Part shown: in pieces, positions 7,696-17,000 of the stretch | Layout: each line of letters starts with the position of its first letter | Position numbering within the stretch: position 1 is the stretch's first letter | NCBI RefSeq assembly: GCF_009295635.1 | Contig: NZ_WHIW01000017.1 | Coordinates: 1 to 55,190 of the forward strand | Origin: Alkalilimnicola sp. S0819 | GTDB taxonomy: Bacteria > Pseudomonadota > Gammaproteobacteria > Nitrococcales > WHIW01 | DNA length: 55,190 nucleotides | Reading direction: 5' to 3' | Notes under the pieces: generated by a model | What the model was told of the DNA's origin: nothing | Databases searched by the model: none | The model's input: the letters and a program-made list of their open reading frames with translations, nothing else | Made by a program: the position numbers and the translations under genes

Positions 7696-9561
7696 TCAAC
7701 CGGCGCTGAGCAGGCTGTTCATACGCCGTACGAAGCCCGCGGGATCTTCCAGCGCGCCCCCTTCGGCGAGCTGCGCCTGCTCGAACAGCAGCAGCGCCCA
7801 GTCCTCGAAAGCCTCCACCTGCTCCGGTTCCCGCAGGCGCTGAATCAAGGCGTGCTGCGGGTTCAGCTCCAGGCTGGGCTTCGCCATGGGCATGTCGTGG
7901 CCGGCGGCCTTGAACAGCTTCTGCATCCCGAGGCCCATATCGTGCTCGCTGACCACCAGGCAGGCCGGCGATTCGGTGAGCCGGCGGCTCAGGCGCACGG
8001 CCTCTACCCGCTCGCCCAGCGCCTCGCCGAGCTTGTCCAGCAGAGGCTGGAATTCCCCGGCCTGCTGCTCGGCCTGCTTCTTCTCCTCCTCGCCCAGCTC
8101 GTCCAGATCCAGATCGCCCTTGGCCACCGACTGCAGGCTCTTGCCCTGGTACTCATGCAGGTGGGCCACCAGCCACTCGTCCACCGGCTCGCTGAGCAAC
8201 AGCACCTCGATGCCCTGCTTGCGAAACACTTCCAGGTGCGGGCTGTGGGCGGCCGCCTTGAAGCCGTCCGCATTGACGTAATAGATGTGCTTCTGCCCTT
8301 CCTTCATACGCGCGATGTACGCATCCAGAGAGACGGTCTCGGCGGGCTCGCCGCTGTGGGTGGACGCAAAGCGCAGCAGTTTCGCAATGCGCTCGCGGTT
8401 GGCCGGGTCCTCCGCCGGGCCTTCCTTGAGCACCCGCCCGAAGCCTTCCCAGAACGCGGCGTACTCCTCGGGCTCCTTGTCGGCCATGCGCTCGAGCAGG
8501 TCCAGCACCCGCTTGACCGAGGCGCCGCGGATCTTGTCCAGCACCCGGTTGTGCTGCAGCAACTCGCGGGAGACGTTCAGGGGCAGGTCATCGGAGTCCA
8601 CCACCCCGCGCACGAAACGCAGGTAACCGGGCATCAGCTGCTCGGTGTCATCCATGATGAACACCCGGCGTACATAGAGCTTGATGCCGTGACGACGCTC
8701 CCGGTCGAACAGATCGAAGGGGGCGCGCCGGGGCAGATACAGCAGCGAGGTGTAGCTGAGATTGCCCTCTACCTTGTTGTGCACCCAACGCAGCGGCGCT
8801 TCGAAATCATGGGCGACGTGCTTGTAGAACTCCTGGTATTCCTCGTCGCTGATCTCGTTCTTGGGGCGCATCCACAGCGCCGAGGCGCTGTTGGCCGCCT
8901 CCTCCTTGCCCTCTTCATCGGCAAGGAGCACCGGGATGGCGATATGATCCGAGTAGGTGCGGATGATGTGGCGCAGCCGGTGCGGCTCCAGGAACTCGTC
9001 CTGTTCGGCATTCAGGTGCAGGATCACCTCGGTGCCACGGTGCGAACGCTCGACGTTCTCTACCGTGAAACCGCCCTGCCCATCGGACTCCCAGCGCACC
9101 CCCTGTTCTGCGGGAAGCCCCGCCTTGCGGGTCAGCACCGTCACCCGGTCGGCGACGATGAAGGCGGAGTAGAAACCCACCCCGAACTGGCCGATCAGCT
9201 GGGCGTCCTTCGCCTGATCACCGGAGAGTTGCTCCAGAAAACGCCGGGTGCCGGAATGGGCGATGGTGCCCAGATTCTCCACCACCTCGTCGCGACTCAT
9301 GCCGATGCCGTTATCGCGGATGTGCAGGGTGCGGGCTTCCTTGTCCACCCGCAGCCGGATGGCCAGCTCCGACTCGCCCTCGTACAGGGCCTCGTTCTGC
9401 AGCGCCTCGAAACGCAGCTTGTCCGCCGCGTCCGAGGCATTGGAGACCAGCTCCCGAAGAAAGATCTCGCTGTTGCTGTACAGCGAGTGGATCATCAGCT
9501 TCAGCAGTTGCTGAACCTCGGTCTGGAATTCCAGGTTTTCCTTTTCCGCGTGCACACTCAT
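7696..9561 (-). CDS. htpG: Molecular chaperone HtpG (bacterial Hsp90)
   Basis: A 621-residue ATP-dependent chaperone. The GHKL ATPase N-domain is recognisable by [16 protein letters not shown], the [11 protein letters not shown] loop and the [13 protein letters not shown] lid/ATP-binding segment. The middle domain carries [18 protein letters not shown] with the catalytic-loop Arg, and the C-terminal dimerisation domain ends in MNSLLSAG. Length is normal (E. coli 624). It starts 12 bases after the ogt stop and is probably co-transcribed with it. No sigma-32-type promoter stands out in the short gap. Confidence 0.96.
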   Translation of the reverse strand: MSVHAEKENLEFQTEVQQLLKLMIHSLYSNSEIFLRELVSNASDAADKLRFEALQNEALYEGESELAIRLRVDKEARTLHIRDNGIGMSRDEVVENLGTIAHSGTRRFLEQLSGDQAKDAQLIGQFGVGFYSAFIVADRVTVLTRKAGLPAEQGVRWESDGQGGFTVENVERSHRGTEVILHLNAEQDEFLEPHRLRHIIRTYSDHIAIPVLLADEEGKEEAANSASALWMRPKNEISDEEYQEFYKHVAHDFEAPLRWVHNKVEGNLSYTSLLYLPRRAPFDLFDRERRHGIKLYVRRVFIMDDTEQLMPGYLRFVRGVVDSDDLPLNVSRELLQHNRVLDKIRGASVKRVLDLLERMADKEPEEYAAFWEGFGRVLKEGPAEDPANRERIAKLLRFASTHSGEPAETVSLDAYIARMKEGQKHIYYVNADGFKAAAHSPHLEVFRKQGIEVLLLSEPVDEWLVAHLHEYQGKSLQSVAKGDLDLDELGEEEKKQAEQQAGEFQPLLDKLGEALGERVEAVRLSRRLTESPACLVVSEHDMGLGMQKLFKAAGHDMPMAKPSLELNPQHALIQRLREPEQVEAFEDWALLLFEQAQLAEGGALEDPAGFVRRMNSLLSAG

Positions 9562-9573
9562 GAAATCACTCCC

Positions 9574-10044
9574 TCAATGTACTTGATAACCTTCATGGGC
9601 CAGCAGCCAACGCTTGATGACCAGCGCCTCGCCGCCGCCCTCGCCGGTGAAACCACCCAGGCCCGTGCGCGCCACCACCCGATGGCAGGGCACCAACACG
9701 GGCACCGGATTACGGGCACAGGCGCCGCCTATCGCCCGGGGCCCACTGCCCAGCAGCCGGGCCAGCGCTCCGTACTCGCGCACCTCGCCGGGCGGTATCG
9801 CGCACAGCGCTTCCCGCACCCGTTGTTGATGCGCCGTCGTCGCCGGCGCCAGCGGCAGCTGAAAGCCTGCCCCCGGCTCCTCGAACCAGCGCGCCAACTG
9901 CCGGGCAAGTTCACGCCCCAACTCACTGCGCGGCCCGGACACGGGTTCCCCGCAGCGCAGGATCACCCGCGATACCTGCCCGGCATCACAAACGATCCCT
10001 AGCCTGCCCACGGGGCTGTTCAGGCAGAAGACATCACGGCTCAT
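9574..10044 (-). CDS. ogt: Methylated-DNA--[protein]-cysteine S-methyltransferase
   Basis: A 156-residue suicide repair protein that moves methyl groups from O6-methylguanine (or O4-methylthymine) in DNA to its own cysteine. The active-site motif PCHRV, the Asn hinge of ACARNPVPVLVPCH, and the helix-turn-helix arginine-finger region (GEVREYGALARLLGSGPRAIG) are all present. The first 60 residues form the usual variable N-domain. It could be called ogt or the ada C-terminal type; lack of an AraC part favours Ogt. A near-consensus promoter lies just upstream. Confidence 0.9.
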   Translation of the reverse strand: MSRDVFCLNSPVGRLGIVCDAGQVSRVILRCGEPVSGPRSELGRELARQLARWFEEPGAGFQLPLAPATTAHQQRVREALCAIPPGEVREYGALARLLGSGPRAIGGACARNPVPVLVPCHRVVARTGLGGFTGEGGGEALVIKRWLLAHEGYQVH

Positions 10045-10077
10045 GACACGGCACTCCCGCCATTGCTGAGGCGGAAA

Positions 10078-10106
10078 ATTATAGGTTCTTCGTGGATTAG
10101 CGGGAA
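10078..10106 (-). promoter_or_regulatory. Candidate sigma-70 promoter for ogt-htpG
   Basis: On the minus strand a perfect TATAAT box (10078-10083) is preceded after 17 bases by TTCCCG (10101-10106). The spacer and the -35 hexamer coincide with the repeated motif GGTTCTTCG...GCGGGAA, which also occurs at 54978, so the promoter may be built partly from a repeat. Confidence 0.5.
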
Positions 10107-10516
10107 CTCCCCTGCTTCGCCTGGCCGGACAGCGCGAGAGCAGGCGCAGGGGTGTCGGTGCCCGCCGCTCGATTGAGCGACTGAAGAGAGAGGCGCCCTG
10201 TTCCCCTTTTCACGGCATTGACCCTGACACCGTGGCGCGTCCGCGGCTTGGGGGTGACTGTCGCACCGACACATGGGCTTCCGTGGTGGCGGCGATTCGG
10301 AACGGGCGTCGATGCAGCGCAACGCCCAGGGGCCGGGCGGAAACCGGCGGAGTGCTTAGTGAGCGGATTCGCTGGCGTCGCGAGTTCGCCCAGCGCCGCC
10401 ACGACCAAGGAGCAAAGGGCGACCCCCGGGCGCTGCCCGGGGGCCAATCGAGGGGCGGGGATTCGCCACCGAACCCCGGCCGAGCACCCCGACCGGCAAC
10501 GGCGCCAAGGCGAAGC
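10084..10516. repeat. Gene-free region with diverged copy of the intergenic repeat family
   Basis: No credible gene lies between ogt and the acetolactate synthase gene. The segment 10305-10480 follows the plan of copies A-C: CGTCGATGCAGC near its start (as at 272 before copy B), a GAGCG...GCGAGTT stretch (10360-10385), then AGCAAAGGGCGA, a perfect CCCCCGGGCGCTGCCCGGGGG-like palindrome split as CCCCCGGGC / GCCCGGGGG, and GCCAATCG. Sequence identity to copies A-C is low but the order of parts is the same. It begins with the motif GGTTCTTCG...TTAGCGGGAA that recurs beside the repeat at the right end of the window. Confidence 0.5.
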
Positions 10517-12361
10517 CTAGAAAGCGCTGCTCTGATCCAGCCGCACTTTCTCTCGCTCGGCGCCCTCATCCCGGGAGGCGATATGATCGCCGGTGACCAT
10601 CTGCTTGTAGGTCATCCCGGGGCCGACCATCGGGTATACCCCGGCATCCGCGTCGATCATCACTTCCAGGAACGCCGGCCCCTTGGCTTCCACGAAGTCC
10701 TTCAGCGCCGAAACCAGCTCCGCCTTGTCACTGACGCGTCGCACGAAGGGGAAGCCGTCGCTCTCCGCCGCCTTGACGAAGTCCTTGCGGTGCAAGGACT
10801 TGTCGGAGCCCGAGAACCGGTCCTCGAAGTAGAGTTTCTGCCACTGACGCACCATGCCGTCGCCCAGGTTGTTCAGCAACAGCACCTTCACCGGCAGGTC
10901 ATAGGTGGTCACCGTCTCCATCTCGCCCAGGTTCATGCGGATGGAACCGTCGCCGTCCACATCGATGACGATCTTGTCCGGGCAGGCGAAGGCCGCACCG
11001 ATGGCCGCCGGCAGACCGAAGCCCATGGTGCCCATGGAGCCGGAGGTCAGCCACAGCCGCGGCTCGCGGAAATCGAAGTACTGAGCCGCCCACATCTGGT
11101 GCTGGCCCACACCGGTGGCGATGATGGCGCGCCCGTCGGTGAGCTTGTTCAGCTCCTCGATCACGTAATGGGGCTGAATCAGGTCGCTCTCCCGGTCGTA
11201 GTTCCAGGCATGGCGCTGCTTGAGCGCGCGCACGTGTTCCACCCAGGGCGCGTGCTCAATGTCGATGCGCTGTTCGCGGCCGTAGTCGATGAGCTGGCGC
11301 AGGCTACGCCCGGCCTCGCCCACATGGGCCCAGTCCACCATCTTCACCTTGCCGATCTCGGCCGCGTCGATGTCGATGTGAGCCACGTGCTCGGCCAGCG
11401 GGGCAAACTGCTCGGCACGAGCGGCGACCCGGTCATCGAAGCGCGCGCCCACCGCGATCAGGAAATCACAGTCCTCCACCGCATAATTGGCGAAGGCCGC
11501 GCCGTGCATGCCCAGCATATGCAGCGACAAGTCGCTGGTGGTGTCCACCGCGCCCAGGCCCATCAGCGTGGTCACCACGGGAATCTGCCAGGTCTCGGAG
11601 AACTCCCGCAGCTCCCGCGCCGCCTCACCGCTGATCACACCGCCGCCGGCGTAGATCAGTGGCCGGCTGGAGCGCTGCAGCATATCGAAGAACTGGCGGC
11701 ACTTGCGCTCGGAAAGCTTGGCGGCGCGCAGGGATTCCATGCGCTGGCGGTAGCCGCGAATCTCCAGCAGGCCCTCGCCCTGGTACTCGCCGATCCAGTT
11801 CTGCACGTCCTTGGGCAGATCCACCACCACCGGCCCCGGCCGACCGCTGCGCGCGACTTCGAAGGCGGTGCGGATGGTCGCCTCCAGCTTGCTCGGATCG
11901 GTAACCAGGAAGACGTGCTTGGCGCAGCTGCCCATGATGTTGACGATAGGCGCTTCCTGGAAGGCGTCGGTCCCCATGGCCGACGTGCCCACCTGGCCGG
12001 TCAGGGCCACCACGGGAATGGAATCGGCCATGCAGTCACGGATGGGGGTGACCGTATTGGTGGCGCCGGGCCCGGAGGTCACCATGAACACGCCCACCTT
12101 GCCGCTGGCCCGGGCATATCCCGCCGCCATGAAGCCCGCGCCCTGCTCGTTGGCGGGCACGATGAGCTTGACCTGCTCCTCGGGCTGCTCGCCCTTGCCT
12201 TCGTTGTAGCGGAAAATGGCGTCGTAGGTCGGGAGGATCGCGCCGCCGCTGTAGCCGAATACGGTATCTACACCCTCATCGGCCAGAACCTGGATGATGA
12301 CGTCGGCGCCGCTCATGCGGGTACCGGCCAAGGGGTGTTTACGCGCGATCTCGTTGCTCAT
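10517..12361 (-). CDS. ilvB: Acetolactate synthase, catalytic large subunit (no adjacent small subunit)
   Basis: A 614-residue thiamine-diphosphate enzyme that condenses pyruvate with pyruvate or 2-ketobutyrate, the first common step to valine, leucine and isoleucine. The N-terminal TPP domain has GYSGGAILP and the catalytic Glu in PANEQGAGFMAAGYAR; the central FAD-binding-like domain has GVISGEAARELREF; the C-terminal TPP-binding motif is VDGDGSIRMN...LLNNLGDGMVRQW. It is longer than E. coli IlvI (574), with an added loop after the first domain (EGKGEQPEEQVK). A regulatory ilvN-type gene normally follows but is absent; repeat DNA follows instead. Start at MSNEIARKHP because the upstream extension has no family similarity. 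Confidence 0.9.
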   Translation of the reverse strand: MSNEIARKHPLAGTRMSGADVIIQVLADEGVDTVFGYSGGAILPTYDAIFRYNEGKGEQPEEQVKLIVPANEQGAGFMAAGYARASGKVGVFMVTSGPGATNTVTPIRDCMADSIPVVALTGQVGTSAMGTDAFQEAPIVNIMGSCAKHVFLVTDPSKLEATIRTAFEVARSGRPGPVVVDLPKDVQNWIGEYQGEGLLEIRGYRQRMESLRAAKLSERKCRQFFDMLQRSSRPLIYAGGGVISGEAARELREFSETWQIPVVTTLMGLGAVDTTSDLSLHMLGMHGAAFANYAVEDCDFLIAVGARFDDRVAARAEQFAPLAEHVAHIDIDAAEIGKVKMVDWAHVGEAGRSLRQLIDYGREQRIDIEHAPWVEHVRALKQRHAWNYDRESDLIQPHYVIEELNKLTDGRAIIATGVGQHQMWAAQYFDFREPRLWLTSGSMGTMGFGLPAAIGAAFACPDKIVIDVDGDGSIRMNLGEMETVTTYDLPVKVLLLNNLGDGMVRQWQKLYFEDRFSGSDKSLHRKDFVKAAESDGFPFVRRVSDKAELVSALKDFVEAKGPAFLEVMIDADAGVYPMVGPGMTYKQMVTGDHIASRDEGAEREKVRLDQSSAF

Positions 12362-12579
12362 GACTGTCTCGATACTGTTGAGGCGCCGCGGTGCCGGCGC
12401 TGTTCCGTGAACCGGACATGATACGGGTGGCCGGGAAAGGGGCACAAGGGAGGAGCGGATGAAATCCCGGCATGACCGCCGCAAGCAGGGAAAAGGTTGG
12501 GGCCGACGGCGAGTCGCTGCAGATGGCGGAGGAGAGCATCAACACAGAGTCCCGAAAATCCGCCGACCCCAATCTGGCG

Positions 12580-12599
12580 CCGTATTCCGGCAAATACGG
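12580..12599. other. Palindrome in the ilvB leader
   Basis: CCGTATT (12580-12586) and AATACGG (12593-12599) form a 7-base inverted repeat with a six-base spacer. It lies in the 357-base divergent spacer between ilvB and serB, about 25 bases downstream of the candidate ilvB -10 box. It could be an operator or an early leader hairpin; nothing else recognisable was seen in this spacer apart from the promoter candidates. Confidence 0.4.
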
Positions 12600-12623
12600 C
12601 CTTGTTCGTATTGCAGTGCAGCA

Positions 12624-12652
12624 AAGATAACCGCTGACCGCTCCCAGCGCAA
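12624..12652 (-). promoter_or_regulatory. Candidate promoter for ilvB
   Basis: On the minus strand TTGCGC (12647-12652) and TATCTT (12624-12629) are separated by 17 bases. Both hexamers are imperfect. If used, the leader before the ilvB ATG would be about 255 bases, with no run of Ile/Leu/Val codons typical of a classic ilv attenuator peptide. Confidence 0.3.
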
Positions 12653-12718
12653 GCACGCTCGCGCCCGATGTCATACAATGGCGCCACTTTCAGCCAGCAC
12701 CCCAAAGGGATCCAGTCG

Positions 12719-13930
12719 ATGAGCGAAGTCATCCTCGTCAACGTCTCCGGCCAGGACAAGCCCGGACTCACCTCCTCTCTCATGTCCATCCTGGCCGAGT
12801 ACAACGTGGACGTGCTGGACATAGGCCAGGCCATGATCCATGACACGCTTTCGCTGGGCATGCTGCTGGCCATCCCCGACCAGGACAAGCTCTCGCCGGT
12901 GCTGAAGGACGTACTCTTCCATGTGCATCACATGGGCATGCACGTGCGGTTCACGCCCATCTCCACTGAACACTACGAGGACTGGGTCCGCGGCCAGGGC
13001 AAGCCGCGCTACATCATCACCCTGCTGGGCCGGCGGATCACCGCCGAGCAGATGGCACGGGTCGCCCGGGTCATCAGCGATAATGCGCTGAACATCGAGG
13101 ACATCCTGCGCCTGTCCGGGCGCCGCTCGCTGAACGGCGACGAGGCCCCGCGCGCCTGTGTGGAGCTGACGGTACGCGGCCAGCCCCTGGACCTGGACGA
13201 GATGAAGGAAGCCTTTCTGGAAGTCTCCGGCGAGCTGGACATCGACATCAGCTTCCAGGAGGACACGGTTTACCGGCGTAATCGCCGCCTGGTGGCCTTC
13301 GACATGGACTCCACCCTGATCCAGCAGGAAGTGATCGACGAACTGGCCGAGTTCGCCGGGGTGGGCGCCGAGGTCAAGGCCGTCACCGAACTGGCCATGC
13401 AGGGGGAACTGGATTTTCGCGAGAGTCTGCGCCGCCGCGTTGCCCTGCTCGAAGGCCTGGACGCCTCGGTACTGGCGCACGTGGCCGAGCGCCTGCAGCT
13501 CACCGAAGGCGCCGAGCGCCTGATCACCACCCTGAAGGCTTTCGGCTACAAGACGGCGCTGATCTCCGGCGGTTTCACCTATTTCGGCCAGTACCTGCAG
13601 CGCAAGCTGGGCATCGATTACGTCCACGCCAACGAGCTGGAGATCGTCGATGGCAAGCTCACCGGGCAGGTAACCGGCACCATAGTGGACGGCCCGCGCA
13701 AGGCCGAACTGGTGCGCGAGATCGCCGCCCGGGAATGCCTTAACCTGGACCAGGTGGTGGCCGTGGGCGACGGCGCCAACGATCTGCCCATGCTGCGGAT
13801 TGCGGGCCTCGGCATCGCCTTCCGCGCCAAGCCGGTAGTCCAGCGCAACGCCCGCCAGTCCATCTCCACTCTGGGGCTGGACGGCATTCTGTACCTGATG
13901 GGGATAAAGGACACCGACACCCCGGCCTGA
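12719..13930 (+). CDS. serB: Phosphoserine phosphatase with N-terminal ACT domains
   Basis: A 403-residue HAD-superfamily enzyme that makes L-serine from O-phospho-L-serine, the last step of the phosphorylated serine pathway. Two ACT-type regulatory domains fill about residues 1-170 (VILVNVSGQDKPGLTSSLMS... and ITLLGRRITAEQMARVARVI...). The catalytic domain has DMDSTLI (DxDxT), the SGGFTYF motif II and VGDGANDLPML. The two-ACT architecture is typical of Pseudomonas-type SerB and makes it longer than E. coli SerB (322). Start at MSEVILVN; TACAAT at 12674 is a plausible -10 box. Divergent from ilvB. Confidence 0.94.
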   Translation: MSEVILVNVSGQDKPGLTSSLMSILAEYNVDVLDIGQAMIHDTLSLGMLLAIPDQDKLSPVLKDVLFHVHHMGMHVRFTPISTEHYEDWVRGQGKPRYIITLLGRRITAEQMARVARVISDNALNIEDILRLSGRRSLNGDEAPRACVELTVRGQPLDLDEMKEAFLEVSGELDIDISFQEDTVYRRNRRLVAFDMDSTLIQQEVIDELAEFAGVGAEVKAVTELAMQGELDFRESLRRRVALLEGLDASVLAHVAERLQLTEGAERLITTLKAFGYKTALISGGFTYFGQYLQRKLGIDYVHANELEIVDGKLTGQVTGTIVDGPRKAELVREIAARECLNLDQVVAVGDGANDLPMLRIAGLGIAFRAKPVVQRNARQSISTLGLDGILYLMGIKDTDTPA

Positions 13931-14002
13931 GAACCTGCGGCCCGCCGACCACTGCCGCACAGCACAATGACAAGCTAGTCAGTAGCTGCGACTCTTTAGG
14001 GC

Positions 14003-17000
14003 ATGTCGCGCCTGTCCCTGTATTTGTTCGGCGGTTTTCGCGCCCTGGTCGATGAGCGAGCGCTCAGCGGTATCTACGACCATGTGCGCGCCCTGCTCGC
14101 CTACCTGGCCGTGGAACCGAACAAGGGCCACCGACGGGAGGTGCTCGCCGAGCTGCTCTGGCCCTACGAGAGCGAAGAGGTCGCTCGACGCAATCTGCGC
14201 CAGGCCCTGTCGCGCCTGCGCACGGCGCTGGACGACCGGGAGCGCCCTCAGCCGCTGCTGGAAGTGGATCGCAACAGCATCCGCTTCAACCCCGACGGCG
14301 ATTGCTTCGTGGACGTGCTCGCCTTTCAGGCCTGCGCGGCGGGCAACAGCGCCTCGTCGCGCGATCTGCCCTGGCTGGAGAAAGCCGCCAGCCTCTACCA
14401 GGGGCACTTCCTCGATGGCTTTCACCTGCCCGACAACCCCGATTTCGAGCAATGGCAGGAAGCTCGCGCCGAGCAATTCCGCCTGCACGCCCTCTCGCAA
14501 TTGAGCGCGCTGGCGGAACACCGGGAATCCATGGGCGAGCTCGCCGCGGCCATGGAGGTCTGCCGCCAGCAACTCGCGCTGGAGCCCTGGCACGAGCCGG
14601 CTCACGCCCAACTGATGCGGCTGCTGGCCCGCAGCGGCCAGCGCCATGCCGCGCTGGCGCAGTACCAGCAGTGCGTGGAACAACTGGCCGAGGAGCTGGG
14701 TGCGGAGCCCGAACCCAGCACCCAACGCCTGCACCAGCAGATTGCCGGCGGCGATTTCCGCCGAGAGCCGATGGAGAGCCGCCGCAGCGCCGAAGCGGCC
14801 GGGCGCCGCCAGGTGACGGTGCTCTATTGCGCGCTCAGCGAACCACCGGCCATGGATCCGGAGGACTTCGTCGAGATCGTGCGCGCCTTCAAGAAACGCT
14901 GTGATGAAGTCGCCCAGCGCTTCCAGGCCCATCAGGCGGACAGCCACGGCGGCGCGCGCATCCTGTTCTTCGGCTTCCCCCACGCTCAGGGCGACGACGC
15001 CCGCCGCGCCCTCTACGCCGCGCTGCGCCTGCAGGAGGAAGTCCGCCAACTCGCCGAGCGCCAGCGCTGCGAGTTGCAACTACGCACCGGCGCCCACACC
15101 GGCCTGATGGTGACCGCCGAAGCGGAGGCCGACCTGCCGGCGGATCTCATCGGCACGCCCCTGAACGCGGCCATGCAGCTGCGCTTCCTGGCCGAGGCGA
15201 ACGAGATCCTGGTGAGCGCCGACACCGAACGCCTGGTGCGCGCCCATTTCCGCCTCCATCGCCGGCAACTGCCACCAGCCGAGGAAATCCGCGCCGCCCT
15301 GCCCGGCTTCCGCCTAGAGGCGGCGATCAGCCCGGACCTGGACGAGCGCGGCGACTTCTACGCCGATCAGGGCAACTTCATCGGCCGAGAAAAAGAGCTC
15401 GCGCAACTGCTGGGGCTTTGGGATAACACCCGCCGAGGACAGGGCCAGGTGCTGCTGCTCGAGGGGGATAGCGGCATTGGCAAGTCCCGGCTGCTGCAGG
15501 CATTCCGCCAGCGTATCGCTGAGCAGCCCCATCACCTGAGGCTGTTGCGCTGCTTCCCCGACTACCAGAGCAGCGCCCTGCACCCGGTCATCGAATTGCT
15601 CAACCAGATCTGTGGTTTCAAGGCCCGCGACAGCCAGCGACAGCGTCGGGAGAAACTCGCCGAAGCCCTCCAACGCCTGGACCTGTATGACGACACCGCG
15701 CTGCGCACCCTCGGCGATCTGTTGCAACTCCATCCGGACGCGGAAGCCGCCGGCGAGCAGGGCCTGCATCATCAGCAGCAGACCCTGAACCTCCTGGCAC
15801 AGCTGCAACGCCACAGTAGCCGCCAGAAACCGCTGCTGTGGATCGTCGAGGATCTGCATTGGGCGGACCCCTCCACCCTGGAGCTGATCAAGCAACTGGC
15901 CGCCGCCAGCAAGGACCACGCCATACTGATGATCCTCACCGCGCGCCCCGGACACAGCCCGTCCTGGCTCAAGTCCGGCCACTGCCGGCGGCTGATCCTG
16001 GACCCCTTGCCGACCCAGGAGGTCCGGCGACTGGTGGCCGCACTCGCTCGGCACAAGGACCTGCCCGAACTGGTGGTGGACGAGATCGTCACCCGCACCG
16101 ACGGCGTGCCGCTGTTCGTGGAGGAGCTCACCAAGACCCTGCTGGAATCGGACCTGCTGCGCGAGACCCATCACCGCTTCGAGCTGAGCGGCCCTTCTCC
16201 CAGCGTCGCCCTGCCCTTCACCCTGCAAGACTCCCTCATGGCGCGCCTGGACCGCCTGGGCACCGCCAAGGGGGTGGCCCAGTGGGGCGCGGTGCTGGGG
16301 CGCGAATTCCCCCACGCCCTGCTCGCGGAAGTCGTCGACATGGACGAAACCGCGCTGGAGCTGGAGCTGAATCGGCTGCTGGAAGCGGAACTGCTGTACC
16401 TGCGCGAGGACACCGGCGAGCGCATCTACGGCTTCCGCCACGCGCTGATCCAGGAAGTGGCCTATGAATCCCTGCTGCGCCGGCACCGCCAGGTCATGCA
16501 CCAATTGGCCGCGGAAGCACTGGAGGATCAGTCCCGCGCCGATCGTGCCCCGCCGCCGGAGTGGCTGGCGCACCACTACACCGAGGCAGCGCTGTTCGAG
16601 CAAGCCGTGGATTACTGGCTGCGGGCCGGCCACCAGGCCGCGGCACTGTACGCCTATAACGAGGCAGTCAGCCATCTGCGTCGAGGCCTCGCCCTGCTGG
16701 AGCGCCTCCCGGAGGACGGCGACCGGACGCGGCGGGAGTTCGACCTGCGCATCGCGCTGGGCGTCCCGTTGATGCTCTGCGCCGGCCCGGTGCCGGAGAT
16801 CGAACAAAGCTATGCGCGCGCCCTGGAGCTGAGCGAATCCCTGGGCGATGAACAGGAGCTCTTCCCCGCCCGGCGCGGGCTCTACACCTACTACGCGGGC
16901 CAGGGGGACTACCACACCGCAGAACAACTGGCACGCCAGCTGCTGGAGGACGCCGGCACGGCGCCCGAACAGCTCATCGAGGCCCAGCGTACCCTGGGTA

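Noticed and set aside
7678-10002. A 774-codon open frame antisense to htpG and ogt
   Set aside because: It crosses two recognised genes on the opposite strand and has shadow-type composition.
10232-12421. A 729-codon open frame antisense to ilvB
   Set aside because: It mirrors the ilvB coding frame in GC-rich DNA, is rich in His/Gly/Ala/Arg without domains, and ilvB itself is unambiguous.
12362-12718. A classic branched-chain leader peptide attenuator upstream of ilvB
   Set aside because: The only short frame after the candidate promoter (beginning MLSSAICSDSPS) has no run of Ile, Leu or Val codons and no terminator/antiterminator pair was evident.
15314-16927. A 537-codon open frame antisense to the SARP-type regulator
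   Set aside because: Composition and lack of motifs mark it as a shadow; the plus-strand regulator has clear Walker motifs.
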